Shown piece by piece: positions 12,244 through 23,129 of a DNA stretch of 64,000 nt (position 1 is the stretch's first letter; each line of letters starts with the position of its first letter). The stretch spans positions 7,473,486 through 7,537,485 of the forward strand of contig OY754964.1 in assembly GCA_963576475.1 (NCBI GenBank), in the 5' to 3' direction. This DNA comes from Molanna angustata. Lineage: Eukaryota > Arthropoda > Insecta > Trichoptera > Molannidae. The notes beneath the pieces are model-generated. The model saw nothing but the letters and a program-made list of their open reading frames with translations, did not search any database and was not told the DNA's origin. The translations under genes were made by a program, and so were the position numbers.

Positions 12244-12790
12244 GGACATTTGGGTGCAAGCTCACTTGGTCGCGACTTATTCTATTCAAAAATATTTTTT
12301 TCTGCTTAGGAATAAAGTGTTTCGTGCTGATTTTTGTAATGTTCAATAGGTATGTAGGTAGTTGATATTCAAGTATTTAAATACACAGACATTTAAGATA
12401 TAAATTGAGATATCATTTTAAAAGTATAAATTATTTTCTCTTTCCAAGTATACCTACAAATATTATTCTTAATTATTTAATAGGCACATATTAAAATTAA
12501 ATTTTTAAAGTAACAATCTCTTTGCTAAAAATCTATGCTAAAAGATATTGTTTATAGTAAATTATAATATTTGCTTTTTCATTACAAATATACCTACCTA
12601 TAATATTCTTATTTATTTAAAAAAAACAATTCTAACCAAAAGGTTGGCTAGAATTGGTTGGTTTGTTTTGAACGTACTTATTATTGCAACTCGCGTGAGC
12701 AAGTTGCATTACATCTTGTGTTTTAACGCCATCTAATCAATTTAATGAATATATTAAGCCACGACCAAGTGGACTCGCACCCAAGTGTCC
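12244..12790. mobile_element. TIR element of 547 bp without transposase
   Basis: The left GGACATTTGGGTGCAAGCTC and the following ACTTGGTCGCGACTTA are mirrored by the right TAAGCCACGACCAAGTGGAC and TCGCACCCAAGTGTCC. These are about 36-bp inverted ends with ~6 mismatches. The interior is AT-rich and has no coding motif. No clear target duplication. Confidence 0.55.
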
Positions 12791-13322
12791 TAGACCGAGG
12801 AATCGAAACATGTTCATGAAAACTAATTTGCTTCACGTAAAATATTAGCACCGAACCTATCTTCCCGTATTCTACTGATGTACAATACCTACGCTCTTCT
12901 GAGAGGTAGAAGATTGATTCTTTTAATAAACGGTGTTGGCAGTGAATAATGCTGCGTATTCCGTGGACAGGCAAGTAGATTAATTCGTTCTTCTGACACT
13001 ACATTTCCTAAAGATCATGTCTTCTTCATGAATCTCCCTTCATAATTTATACCCTGTATATTTTATTTATATTCAATAAAAAGATGTGTAAGGACATTGT
13101 TATTCTGTATAATCTCAAGTCTGGAGCGAAATCGACCATACACCTAGTTGATCTTTTCTTGATCAGTCGTTACAGCGATTACAGGAACTCCCAAGAGAAT
13201 GAACCGTCTCCCAAATATAACAAATGAAATTTGGTACATCGTAAAAATTAAAGAGCTTATTATCATTAGCCTCCGTGCCTCAATATATATAGCATCAACC
13301 ACCCCAGATTCAATACATTTAG

Positions 13323-13476
13323 CTATAATTTAAAGTAAAGACTTTTTGATTCTCCATTAATTTTTTATTCTGCGCGATAGGCCTATTTCGCCTTGTTAGG
13401 GCACTAAGCGAAATAGGCCTATCGCGCAGAATAAAAAATTAATGTAGAATCAAAAAGTCTTTACTTTTAATTATAG
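13323..13476. repeat. Long hairpin, 69-bp arms
   Basis: Arms 13323-13391 and 13408-13476 are inverted copies with very few mismatches around a 16-nt loop. The arms include TTATTCTGCGCGATAGGCCT. It could be a tiny foldback MITE or a small-RNA precursor. Confidence 0.85.
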
Positions 13477-13479
13477 ATA

Positions 13480-15000
13480 AAACTTATAATGGAATTCTAC
13501 CAAATAAAAACTTCGTCGATAATTAACATTTAGCTATCTTTTCTTGTTTCTTGTCTTAAGCTAAATGACACGTTATCTAAGGGGGACTGGCTCGATCCGA
13601 ATCCAATTTCTCGATGGAGACAGCGCAGATATCTCGAGTAGCTTCAACATGTGCTTGATTGAATGGATGAAACTTGGTAAATGATTTTGATTGATAAAAC
13701 ATTGGCAAATATATAAAAAAATCGAAAAGAATGAATCAATTATTTTTTTATAAACTTATTGAAAAATGCATCATAACCTATCCCAAGGGACTGGAACGTG
13801 ACGTGATAGTACATATTTATGAATGTATATAGGTACATACTATAAGATGCAATTATATAAAATTATATGCAAGAAACGATCAAAATAGTTTATTTGTACC
13901 TTTCTTTTGTTAAAATTTCTCACGTTTTGTCTAGTAGGTACTCGTTTACACTGACAGTAGGTATGATATGGTAATTGTGCCTTCTAGTTGATATTATTTC
14001 TCACAGACTATCTCCCACATTTACGATATTTCATCAGTCAAAAACTAACAACATATTTCAATGCCTTATTACTTACTTATAACTTGTAATTTAACATTGT
14101 TTGTCTTCTCCTTACGCAGGCAAAAACCTGCATAAATTGAATATCAACTTAATCAACTTATTTGTATCTGCGTCTGCATATAAATAAAGTAGACCTGGTA
14201 AGATTGTCGTTCTGGATTTGCGAATGTTTGTGCACGACTATGTTCATGTCAGTCTGCCCAAGGCTGCCTGTTCTTACATTCGTTTGAAATCTTTCTATGT
14301 GGATATCGGCAATTTTACAGTAGAGTAAAAAACTTACAATATTACATTTTTATAATATTACATTTGAAACAGTATAAAAACACAAAGCCTCACAAGCTGA
14401 TATGTTTTTATTATTATTTTCAAAAGAAAGTTAGTTTAAATGTTATATAATAAGAATTAAATAATGCTTTTATGCTTTACTCGCCGAGTCGCCAAAATTG
14501 ATATATGTGAATTTACCCTGAAGATGACAAAAATACCAACATTCTGATATATGCGTCCCTATCGTAATTAGACCTCAAATGGCACGAAGTAATAAAATCC
14601 GACACAGGGAGAGTGAGCAATTCACGTTGAACAAATGGTCCCTTTTGCATTGTGGGTCAGATTTGCTTTCCTCGCGTTGTTCCACCATTCTTTCAGCTGT
14701 CAAATATTCGAAAGTTACCTACTTTATATTTTTATCGTAATTAATATGTATTGATTTAGTTTATTTTCCAATATTTAATAACTCTTTATATTTTATTTTC
14801 TTTCAGAATCAAATTTTAGCCTATATAGTTAAAAAAAAATGTAAGTTGAAATTTCAATTCTCGATGAATTTAGGTAAATTTTAAATCAACATTCACATAT
14901 GGAAAGAACGTAGGTATTTGTTTAAAGATAAATGAGTTGGTGATTATTGTATTTCGGTGTACAGGTTATGTCATTCTTCTAGGAGTAGGTGAAAGGGTGC
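13480..15000. other. AT-rich, no gene seen
   Basis: No repeat family or motif-bearing ORF recognised. Scattered short palindromes only (for example GCAGGCAAAAACCTGC at 14118). Confidence 0.5.
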
Positions 15001-15007
15001 AGAAGGA

Positions 15008-15660
15008 ATGGCACATGAAAATAACATGTTGCGAATGGTTGCACTTAGGGCAAACGAATCTAAAGAACAGCAAGAAAGGAGATGTGAAGCCAGTAGATTA
15101 CGAATGACGGCGTATAGGGTATTACAATTTCTGCAGCAAGAAAGAGGAAGTACAGATTTTCAGTCTTCAAGTAATTGGATAGAGGTAGGGAGTCGTGATA
15201 ATTTAATGACAATAGATCAGATGAATATGCAAGACGTTGAAGAAATAGAAATTACTGCACTTGAATGCGCCATCTTAGCAGCATTAAAAGTATAAAACAG
15301 CCTCTAAGTCTTCAAGTCATAAGGCCCCTGAGTCAAATTGAAAACGCTTAACAATATCGCCAAACACTATTTTTTTTGTATGTAAAATAACAGAAGTGGC
15401 ATTGAAACATGAATCATGGAGACAAAAGGAAAATTCTGCTTTTTCCTATAGTTGCAATATAGATATTAACCTATAGTTGCAATTTATTTCTGAGCCAGTA
15501 TCAACTTTTGGTAGAATGTCTATAATTTGTACATATTGTGGTGATTTGAAATGGAAGGGAGAAAACCCAGGAATGTGTTGTAACAATGGAATAGTACACA
15601 TACCTGCTATAGATATCCTCCAGAGCCTCTTTATACATTATTGACAAGTAATTCTATAAA
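15008..15660 (+). pseudogene. Helitron-like ORF remnant, N-terminal part
   Basis: A 95-codon frame starts at 15008 and contains EQQERRCEASRLRMTAYRVL, like the basic Arg-rich repeats ahead of Helitron Rep proteins. After a degraded spacer, 15500-15655 reads ICTYCGDLKWKGENPGMCC, then NNGIVHIPAIDI and, after a frameshift, PPEPLYTLL. The CxxCG...W..E..G.CC..G.V.LP...PPEPL..LL pattern is the conserved N-terminus of insect Helitron helicase-like proteins. No Rep or helicase domain follows. The copy is cut off by an RTE fragment at about 15655. Confidence 0.55.
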
Positions 15661-16058
15661 TGCATGTCATTATAGAATTACGATGTATGAGAGGGTCAGA
15701 AATGAGGACATAAGGAAAGAATGTAAGATAAAGAAAGATGTCATTAATAGAATTAAAGTGAACACATTGAGATGGTTTAGCCACATGGGCAGAATGAATG
15801 AGGAACGCCTGACAAAGAAAATATACATTGCGGACAGGAATCGAATGAGAGGTCGGGGTCGCCCAAGTAAGGGATGGCATATCCATGGGAACGCTATTTT
15901 GAAAGGCGGAGATGTCAGAAGCATGAACAACAAATGAATATGTATAGGACAATGTATGAATGTCGACGAGGCGATGTGTGTCAAGATAGAAATAAGTAGC
16001 GTTTGGTTCTCTCTGCCTACCCCGCGAGGGACATGGCGTGATGGTATGTATGTAATGC
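15655..16058 (+). mobile_element. RTE-like LINE, 3' end
   Basis: The plus strand reads MYERVRNEDIRKECKIKKDV, LRWFSHMGRMNEERLTKKIY, GRGRPSKGWH and SMNNK, then a stop. The non-coding end is CCGCGAGGGACATGGCGTGA followed by TGGTATGTATGTA. It is the same family as 560-1445 and 43780-44795. The final coding stretch has a frameshift after SMNNK relative to the 43.8 kb copy, which continues RRTCIRRCMN. Confidence 0.85.
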
Positions 16059-16094
16059 TTGCTTTCAAATGAAATTTTTAGGAACCACTAAAGA

Positions 16095-16450
16095 ATTATG
16101 AGTTATTATTATGAGTGATAGAGTTAGATGTGTTACAAAGGAGGATCGAATTAGAAATGAATACGTCCGAGGTAGTTTTGGAGTCGCCTCTATTCCGGAG
16201 AAACTAAAGGCCAGACACCGATGGTACGGACACATTACCAGACGAAATGAGGATCATATAGTTAAACTCACACAGGATATCGCACTCAGTCCAGAAATAG
16301 AGGCCGTACATAGGCCACCTGGTGGACAAATATTAAGGAGTTGAGGGAGGAGCAACTAACCAGAGAAATGACGCAAGATGGAAAGGTCTCCGAAGGGCAA
16401 GAAAGGAAAGGTCATACCAGAAGGGCCGCTCCAGATGAACTGGGATGAGG
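16095..16450 (+). pseudogene. LINE C-terminal remnant, second family
   Basis: Reads DRIRNEYVRGSFGVASIPEK, LKARHRWYGHITRRNEDHIV, then an RPPG segment. RWYGH..RR.EDH and GRPPK-type tails are typical of BovB/RTE-like elements in insects. It differs from the neighbouring RTE fragment in sequence, so it is a different family. Confidence 0.65.
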
Positions 16451-16599
16451 CAAGGAAGAAGAAATCTATATTTTCAAAACATTTCTGTATGTTTCATTTA
16501 ATTAACAAATTATTTTACTTTCAAATTTATGAAGACAAATTTCAGAAAATAAAATTAAATAATTGCCAACAATCAATTACTTTATTCACATAAAAATAT

Positions 16600-16745
16600 C
16601 ATCATCATTAATCTTAGCGTCACAACTCTTGATGGGTCCTATCTGTGTCCAAGAATCTACTCCATACTGTTCTATCGTTGGCTGCCACCTTCGAGTTCTG
16701 CTGCCCCATGGCTCATGACTATGCTGATGTCCTGGTAAAGATCAT
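16600..16745 (-). pseudogene. Short LINE C-terminal remnant
   Basis: The minus strand reads MGQQNSKVAANDRTVWSRFL then DTDRTHQEL and a stop. A.DR..W..F near a C-terminus is a weak match to LINE tails. Confidence 0.35.
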
Positions 16746-17099
16746 AAAGCTCGGTGATATATATCTTTTACGCCATGTTTGACAGTCGTTAATAGGTACA
16801 TAGGTATATTCTGCATAAGATTTTTCTTTCAAAGGCATCCACTCTGTTTTCATCGCGTTTTGTTAATATCCAGGTAGGTATGCGATAAAAATATATTACT
16901 ATCAAATTCAACAAAACTTATTAACGTGGTAAGTTTTCTCCATATCTCTAACAATGTATATCTTTGTCAAAAACTTAATTGAAAAAACTTGAATCAAACT
17001 ATAAAAACTATATAACCATATTGAATTGAACTCATTTTCCTATTCTGACATATACGCATTGTCGTCTCGATGCTCGACATACATACATCACCTAATAAT

Positions 17100-17765
17100 A
17101 ATAATAATTAAAGACTTTTATAGTATTAAAAATATAAAATATATAAAGGGAAAGAACATGGGAATCTCTTCGGTGACGGATCTTTAACCAGTTCAGTCGT
17201 TGCCTGCTCTCGGACATGTGGTCGAACTTCCTGAGTCCAAACACGTATCGAATGCAGACATTTTGTAACCGTTCGAGTTTGTTAAGTTGATCTTCAGTTG
17301 AATCTCAGCGTAGGCAACGTCAGCGTAGTCAAGTAATGGTAGCATGTGTTGTTGAGTTACGCGACATCCTACGTAGGCGATTCAAAGCGAACGCGAATGC
17401 GAAGCGATCCGAACGGATACATGCGAATTCAAAGCGATGCGGTGCGACGCTGCGGCTCTGTCCTACGGGCACGCGAATCGTGCTTCTGACATTATACTTT
17501 ACAAAAAAAAACTATGGCACCGCTTCCAATTCGCGCGAAAATATCAAACCAATTGATCGCGTTCGCTTTGCATCGTGCCATGTCACACCGTACCCTACTC
17601 TTGGTCGGTAACGCAGGACACTTCAATAGTTACCGACTGTTTGTTATTTTCGCGCCGCTTCGCGTTCGCCTTGAATCGCCTACGTAGGACGTCGCGTTAG
17701 AATGATTTTAGTCTTAACTGGTAAATAATTTTTAAGTCGGCCTCATACGTTCTCATTTGTTATTC
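17100..17765 (-). pseudogene. Jockey-like LINE RT remnant split by a MITE
   Basis: The minus strand of 17100-17290 reads LNKLERLQNVCIRYVFGLRK, FDHMSESRQRLNWLKIR and HRRDSHVL. 17310-17340 reads LLDYADVAYAE. This is the LQ..QN.C.RY.FGLRK.DH.S..R..L.WL.I..RR motif of Jockey/CR1 reverse transcriptases. The segment beyond the MITE (17700-17760) reads VKTKIIL in the frame that joins LLDYADV once the MITE and one duplicated TTA are ignored. A frameshift near 17300 breaks the ORF. Confidence 0.75.
17360..17696. mobile_element. MITE with TTA duplication, PIF/Harbinger-like
   Basis: Terminal inverted repeats of about 37 bp: left CGCGACATCCTACGTAGGCG then ATTCAAAGCGAACGCGAA, right TTCGCGTTCGCCTTGAATCG then CCTACGTAGGACGTCGCG, with two mismatches. 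It is flanked by TTA at 17357-17359 and 17697-17699. A 3-bp TTA/TAA duplication is the PIF/Harbinger rule. There is no transposase. GC content is well above its neighbours. Confidence 0.8.
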
Positions 17766-18830
17766 AACAAACATACGACAAAGTTTAAGTATTAAATTTA
17801 GACTAAAATTATTATATTTATTTGTTTATAAATTTTTGGAAGACTAACAGCATATATATTACATCTAATATAATAATTTAACAGCCAATTAGAAGTCTCC
17901 GCTGATTGGCTATACTGTCAGTTGCAAGTTGAAAAATTTAACATAATAATATAATATGTTTCTGTAACAGATAAAGTTTCATCGTGAAACGGAGGTAAAC
18001 ATAAACAAGAAAAATAAATTATCACCATTTATATTTTAGTGGTTACAGTTGGCAAAATAAATTATAGTATTAAAAAAATTGCACTTAGAATACATCTCGC
18101 TACTGTAATGCTAATCTGAAATACATCAAATTCTGGTGAATTAAATATAAAATGTCCATAACCAAACTATAGTACCGCTTTAATGTCTGCAGTTAAAATA
18201 AGAGTCTGCGAATGCTTGCTAAATTAACTGAAAAGGCGAATATCCTTATTTAAGCATAAAAAATTATACAATCTAAATACACATAACACACAATAGATGA
18301 TCGAGTAAACATTTAAGTAATATCGTTTAGATTTGACTACATGTTGAGTTTGCAAACATAATTTATCGGTCATTTGTCAAATGTCAAGTCAAATGTCAAC
18401 CACGGTGTTGCCAGGATTTAAAGTACTAATTATTATTGGAGAGTTGCACGAAAAAATATTAATATTTATTACATGCTTATTTACAAGGAGTTTAAAATAT
18501 CAATCTTTCTTAAATCACAAATCCGCCTCTATTGGTGGCTGTGCCTTATTAAAAAAAAAAAAAAAAATCTTTCTTAAATTAAACAATTTATTATTTTGTA
18601 AATTAATATTTTATAAGAATAACGTTTTTGTGCGGAGGCGACAAACACAGCAGCGAAAAATAAAGCTTGCTCCGTGTCATGGTTTGTGAAACGCAAATTA
18701 AGAAACTAAAAGAGAAGCTTCGTTTGACTTCTACAATAGGGTTTGCAACCTTTTTAACCACTTTGCGGATTATAGGCGTTTGATTTAGATGAAACTCAGC
18801 AATCTTCGTATTGCCTGTATAATTAAAAAT
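17765..18830. other. AT-rich, no gene seen
   Basis: No repeats or ORFs that I can interpret. A poly-A run lies at 18548-18567. Confidence 0.5.
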
Positions 18831-19110
18831 GGTTCCTCAGTGTCTCCCGTCCCTTCGGAGCCTCCCGTCTTTCAATGCCTCCTGTCCCTAAGTGCCACCC
18901 GTCTCTTCAGTGTCTCCCGTCTCTTCAGGTCCTTTTGTACCTCCCGTTCCATCAATGCCTCATACCCCTCTTCATTTCCTCCCGAATCTTTCATCCCTTC
19001 AGACATTTTAGTAACTTCAGACCCCTCAGTACCTTCAGATCGTTCAGTACCTTCAGACCGTTCAGTACCTTCAGACCCCTCAGTACCATCGACCGCCGGA
19101 GGCGGTCATT
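18830..19110 (+). repeat. CT-rich short-period repeat
   Basis: Diverged units around CCTCCCGTCTCTTCAGT and then regular 18-bp units of GTTCAGTACCTTCAGACC at 19020-19085. The 120-codon frame here is a by-product. Confidence 0.7.
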
Positions 19111-19143
19111 TACCGCGCAGCGGTAAAAGCCGGCTGCAAGCCC

Positions 19144-19181
19144 TAGCTTAGAAGCTGAGCGAAGCGAAGCTTCTCAGCTAG
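19144..19181 (+). other. Hairpin ending in CTAG, possible Helitron 3' terminus
   Basis: CTAGCTTAGAAGC at 19144-19156 pairs with GCTTCTCAGCTAG at 19169-19181, followed by T. Upstream lies GC-rich ACCGCCGGAGGCGGT and ACCGCGCAGCGGT. Helitrons end in CTRR after a short hairpin and insert before T, but here the CTAG is itself in the stem, so the fit is imperfect and no 5' end was found. Confidence 0.3.
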
Positions 19182-19205
19182 TATCCAATATTTTTTTAAA
19201 AAAGA

Positions 19206-19355
19206 ATGAATTTGTACATTGCACATCCTCATACATTCCTTAAATCAAGCATAAATACTTGTGCTATAGGTGAACGAGATCGGTCGTGGCAGGATTCAAA
19301 CTCGCGACCACTAGATTACAAACCCAGCGCGCTAACCGCTGCCACCACCCATCTA
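19206..19355 (-). mobile_element. SINE family C
   Basis: The minus strand shows GGTTAGCGCGCTGGGTT (A-box region), GTTTGAATCCTGCC (B box), ACCGATCTCGTTCACCTATA and the AAGTATTTATGCTTGATTTA tail. The same layout is seen at 21645-21772. Confidence 0.75.
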
Positions 19356-19379
19356 TCCATCTGGCATCTAATAAACTTA

Positions 19380-19480
19380 TTTCATGAAAATGCTAAAAAT
19401 TTCCCATACAAAAATTGAATAACTTGTAGAGTGACTTGGTAGTGACGAGCAGGGCGTTGGCCACAACCCAATCTTTTTTT
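19380..19480 (+). repeat. Repeat family D, 3' end fragment
   Basis: TTTCATGAAAATGCTAAAAA, GTAGAGTGACTTGGTAGTGA and GCGTTGGCCACAACCCAATC match the family D end at 54060-54170. Confidence 0.7.
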
Positions 19481-19623
19481 TATTGACTCTTCCCACAGCA
19501 TTATACATAACAACAGTGTATATTTTATTTTTAATTTAGTAAGTAAATCTTCCTGAAAAAGAGACCATTGTTCTCGAAACCGGTCAACGTTTGTCCTCAT
19601 AATTGGTGTTAACAAAGTAATTT

Positions 19624-20035
19624 TCAGTTCTGAAACCCGTGTATTCCCTGATATTTCGCATCCAGGACATCTGACTCCTTCCAGTCCCTTGGCGACCGTC
19701 TATCTTGTCCTCTAGTATTTTTTGCAAGTGGTATTTTTATGTGGCCCAGATATGCGATCTTGCGGACCTTTGTTGTAGACAGGAGTTGCCTGATTGTCCT
19801 GGCTTGACTTAAGACTTGAATTTGTAAGATCCGTCCAAGGGATTTTGAGCATTCTGTGATGCAACCACATCTCAAAAGCTTCCAACCTATCCATGGTATT
19901 ACCTAACCTTCAGCGTCCAAGTCTCACAGCCATATAACAACACAGACCAGACATAACATTTTATCATCCTCTGTCTTAAGTCCAAATTGAGCTTTTCGCT
20001 GAAGAATATGGATCTTATTTTATTTAAAGGCAGAT
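19624..20035 (-). pseudogene. LINE reverse-transcriptase remnant
   Basis: The minus strand gives MDRLEAFEMWLHHRMLKIPW then TDLTN in one frame, and KIAYLGHIKIPLAKNTRGQD with RSPRDWKESDV in another. RL.AFE.W..RRMLKI.WTD..TN...L.R and Y.GH are standard BovB/RTE C-terminal motifs. At least one frameshift. Confidence 0.75.
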
Positions 20036-20054
20036 CTTGCTACTCCTTAGTCTC

Positions 20055-20362
20055 CTTAGAACCACGGAGATGAAGACTCTACGGCCCATCGCAGGAGTAA
20101 CCCTCCGTGATCAAATGAGGAGCTCCGAAATAAGGAAAATTTGTGATGTAGACGATGTACGATGGGGTAGAACAAGAAGACGTTTCTGGAGAGACCACGT
20201 GGGGAGAGCAAGCTCAGACCGAGTAGTGAGGAAATCAACTGATGAACATCCTACAGGTAGCAGACCTCCAGGAAGACCGCCTAAACGATGGAGGGACAGC
20301 TGGACGTCCTCCTCCCAGGAGCAGGTGCCGAGAACTACAGGACATAGTCCTAGCTGAGAAGA
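20055..20362 (+). pseudogene. LINE C-terminal remnant, third family
   Basis: Reads MKTLRPIAGVTLRDQMRSSE, IRKICDVDDVRWGRTRRRFW, RDHVGRASSDRVVRKS, then TGSRPPGRPPKRWRDSW. The R.IAGVT..D..RS..IR......RWG..R...W..HV.R pattern and GRPPKRW tail place it in LINE C-termini. It is one open frame of 106 codons but has no RT domain upstream. Confidence 0.7.
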
Positions 20363-20364
20363 AG

Positions 20365-21025
20365 AAGATCTTGCTACCTCAATTCTGCATAACCATACGA
20401 CAGAAATTCATAATATACGATAGAAGAAAATTTGTTAAACATGACCATATTTATGCTAGTCTCTATATAGACACGTTCATGTTTAGATATCGTATTTCTA
20501 ATCAAATCAAATAATCTATCGAGATTTCGCATCAAATAAGACTACAAAAAACTCCAAAAAGAGGTTGACGTAAATTTTAGATGTAAGTCGCAAAAGGACA
20601 GGCAGAATTGAAATCAGATAAAAAACAGTAGTCTCAAATAAAATCTGATCTTTGGCGTTAGAAACTAAGAAAATAATCCATTGTTGTCGTATAATAAAGA
20701 TGACATTATAAAAGCTAAACAATTAAAATAATAATTCATTTTTGATAAAAGAATAGAAATTGTCTCGTTTTGTCCCTTTCTGTGATAATTATTTGATAAG
20801 TTTGATAAAAATGTCGGCTTCTTTTAAAAACGTTATGAAACAATGGATGATTGAAACGTGTGAATATTTTGTTGAAATTAAAAGTACAATTTGGTCGGAT
20901 TGAAACGAAAAGTTGCCAATGTTGACAAAATATAACCAATAACATACCTTACACTACATATTTCATTTCGGTGATAGTTTAATTTTTATGTTTTTTTTTC
21001 CTCAATTTTGTAAAAAAATGTAAAT
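20365..21025. other. AT-rich, no gene seen
   Basis: Only short open frames without motifs. Confidence 0.5.
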
Positions 21026-21027
21026 AT

Positions 21028-21285
21028 TGCAAACCTCCCTACTCTTCCTTGCACTTCCTTGCACCCTGAACACTTCCTTGAACCCTGCGCAAGTGGTGAG
21101 TTTATTGCCGTATGGCAATTTCTTCCAACTAACCAGTGTTTCCAGCCCAGAGAAGCAAAATTTGCGTGAGAAATTAATTAAAATAAATTTCTCCACTGCT
21201 GGAAATCAAACCCAGGACTCCCGCACAGAAACCGTACGGATTACCAACTGTGCCACGGCGGTCGGTAAATTACAAATACAATTTG
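21028..21285 (-). mobile_element. SINE family A, full length
   Basis: Best-preserved copy. The minus strand begins with CGCCGTGGCACAGTTGGTAA (A box TGGCACAGTTGG), then GTCCTGGGTTTGATTTCC (B box), body TTGCTTCTCTGGGCTGGAAA, then GGTTAGTTGGAAGAAATTGC and CATACGGCAATAAACTC. The tail is partly duplicated (TTCCTTGCACTTCCTTGCAC). Confidence 0.85.
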
Positions 21286-21299
21286 TATTTTATGTATTG

Positions 21300-21525
21300 T
21301 CGGCCCTCGTGGCTCAGTTGATTAGGTATCTGACTTCTGATCCAAAGGACCCGGGTTCGACTCCCGGTTGATGCACTGTTTTTAATTGTGTTCTCAGTCT
21401 GGATCTGTCAAACGATAAATATCGTTAGTCTCCAGAATGTGAAAATCGTTATTGGGTGCGTCTTAAATTAATATTTGATATATATTATAGTACCTATTAG
21501 TTGGTCACTAAGCAATATTATAATA
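21300..21525 (+). mobile_element. SINE family B, full length
   Basis: GTGGCTCAGTTGATTAGG (A box) and GGGTTCGACTCCCGG (B box) are followed by the family body, including TCTCCAGAATGTGAAAATCG, ATTGGGTGCGTCTTAAATTA and a TTAGTTGGTCACTAAGCAAT end. It directly follows the SINE A head on the opposite strand. Confidence 0.85.
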
Positions 21526-21644
21526 AAAGTTTTATTAATAAAAGTGAATTGCTTTTTTATTTTTATACAAAATTGAATGAACATTATATTTTTTTATAAA
21601 AAAATGAATATTTCCTTATTAAACAAGTACATATACATCTTCCT

Positions 21645-21772
21645 ACATTCTCTAAATCAAGCATAAATGCTTGTGCTATATAGGTGAACGGAATCGGTCT
21701 AGGCAGGATTCGAACTCGCGACTACTGGATTACTAACCCAGCGCGCTGCTAACCGCTCTGTTACCGCCTATT
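21645..21772 (-). mobile_element. SINE family C
   Basis: The minus strand shows GCGGTAACAGAGCGGTTAGC, AGTTCGAATCCTGCC, ACCGATTCCGTTCACCTATA and an AAGCATTTATGC tail. It could be mistaken for a tRNA gene, but the head is degenerate and shares a non-tRNA body with other copies. Confidence 0.8.
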
Positions 21773-21774
21773 AA

Positions 21775-22545
21775 AAAAAATGAAAGTACCTTATATACTT
21801 TATTCAACTTTGAGTTACTCTACACCATGTGAAAACCGCGGTTTTTTTTCTTAAATCTTCAGAAACTTCATAAATCTTTATGTTGCGAGTTTATATACTT
21901 AAAGTTCTGCGTTCTGGTTCTGGTTGATCGCCTATTACATTTTACACCAGTCGTTCATTTGTGATCAGTGTGACATTGTACAGAGAATGACTTTTAGTTT
22001 TAACGCGGGAAATTCTGGAACATAATCTCCGAAGATAATCTCAATTTTCGCTCTCGTTGTATTCATTTTTCAGTCGAAACTGTAAACTGATATTCGCCCA
22101 AAAATCACACGTATAATATTATAACGACCCATTGTGTGCGGTTGTGAAGGTAAGCCGACCAAGATAGACGGCCAATTTCAATGAATTTGGTAACTTTAAA
22201 AAAGATAAAATCACACCGATTATGAACCAGCAATGACTCAAATGTGGAGGACGCTCTTCAACACAATGCAACAACCAGGTGAAAGAACTTGTAGTATAAC
22301 ATCTAGCAAAATAAACTGCAAAAACGAAAAAACTATCTACTAAACGAATTCACTGCTCAAAGAATCCGAGTTCCGATATTATTTGTACATTGCAAGAATG
22401 CCTACTTTAATTCAATTACAAAAGTATCATGCACAAATACGTCCAAACAGGCTGACATATTCTTTTCATTAAAACAGCACCCATACATCGATCTTTTCTA
22501 ACTTGACTTCTAAAAATTGAGGAGGTTTTCAATTCGCCGAGAATT
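21775..22545. other. No gene seen
   Basis: AT-rich with a few short open stretches and no recognisable motif. Confidence 0.45.
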
Positions 22546-23125
22546 TTTACTCCTCACTAACCCATGGGATACAGTGGGGAGTTATGATTTCGCAATTTTT
22601 TTATTGTATCATGCTGAGATTGTATTCTAAAAGTTTCATCACAATGTATCTGTGTGTGTGCTGTGTACTATGTGCTATATACTGTGTGCTATGTACGGCA
22701 TGTTCATTTTACTTTAGAAAGACTAAAGTTCTAGTTCGATTCTAATCAAATTTTGCAAATTTATTTATTTTTTTAACTATCAAATATTTTAAAGTGACCC
22801 CAAGCACAGGAAACTTAAAATTTGAAATTTTTATTTTCAAATTGGTAAAATAGCACATCACTTTCATAAAATGGCATTGAAGAATTGCATAATGGCAATA
22901 AGCCCGCCAGTGTACAATTATATTTGTTTATATTATGTACAAAAAGATGTATAAATAAATAAATAAATAAGAATGATCATGTTTTCATAATAAAATATTT
23001 AAATAAACAATAATTTAACATCAATTAATTTTTTCATTTCATGAAAATGCTGAATATTTCTATACAAAATTTAAAGACGTGTTATTGAGGAGTTTAGCGT
23101 TGGCCACCTCCCACTCGTTTTTTTG
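22545..23125 (+). repeat. Repeat family D, near complete, with nested LINE tail
   Basis: Runs from TTACTCCTCACTAACCCATG through TATCATGCTGAGATTGTATT, AAGTTTCATCACAATGTATC, GTGACCCCAAGCACAGGAAA and TTTCATGAAAATGCTGAATA to GTTGGCCACCTCCCACTCG. The 41.1 kb copy has the same order inverted. A foreign LINE tail interrupts it at 22884-22968. Confidence 0.75.
22884..22968 (+). mobile_element. LINE 3' UTR insertion inside repeat D
   Basis: ATGGCAATAAGCCCGCCAGT, then GTACAATTATATTTG and an (AATA)n tail. This is the CR1/Jockey-like 3' end (compare 58395-58460). It lies between GAAGAATT and AATGATCATG, where the 41.2 kb copy is uninterrupted, so it arrived later than repeat D. Confidence 0.75.
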
Positions 23126-23129
23126 TGTT

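Noticed and set aside
21300..21375. tRNA gene
   Set aside because: A and B boxes are good, but the acceptor and anticodon arms do not close and the same 3' body recurs in other copies, so it is a SINE head. The same applies at 42480-42538, 21700-21772 and 8815-8880.
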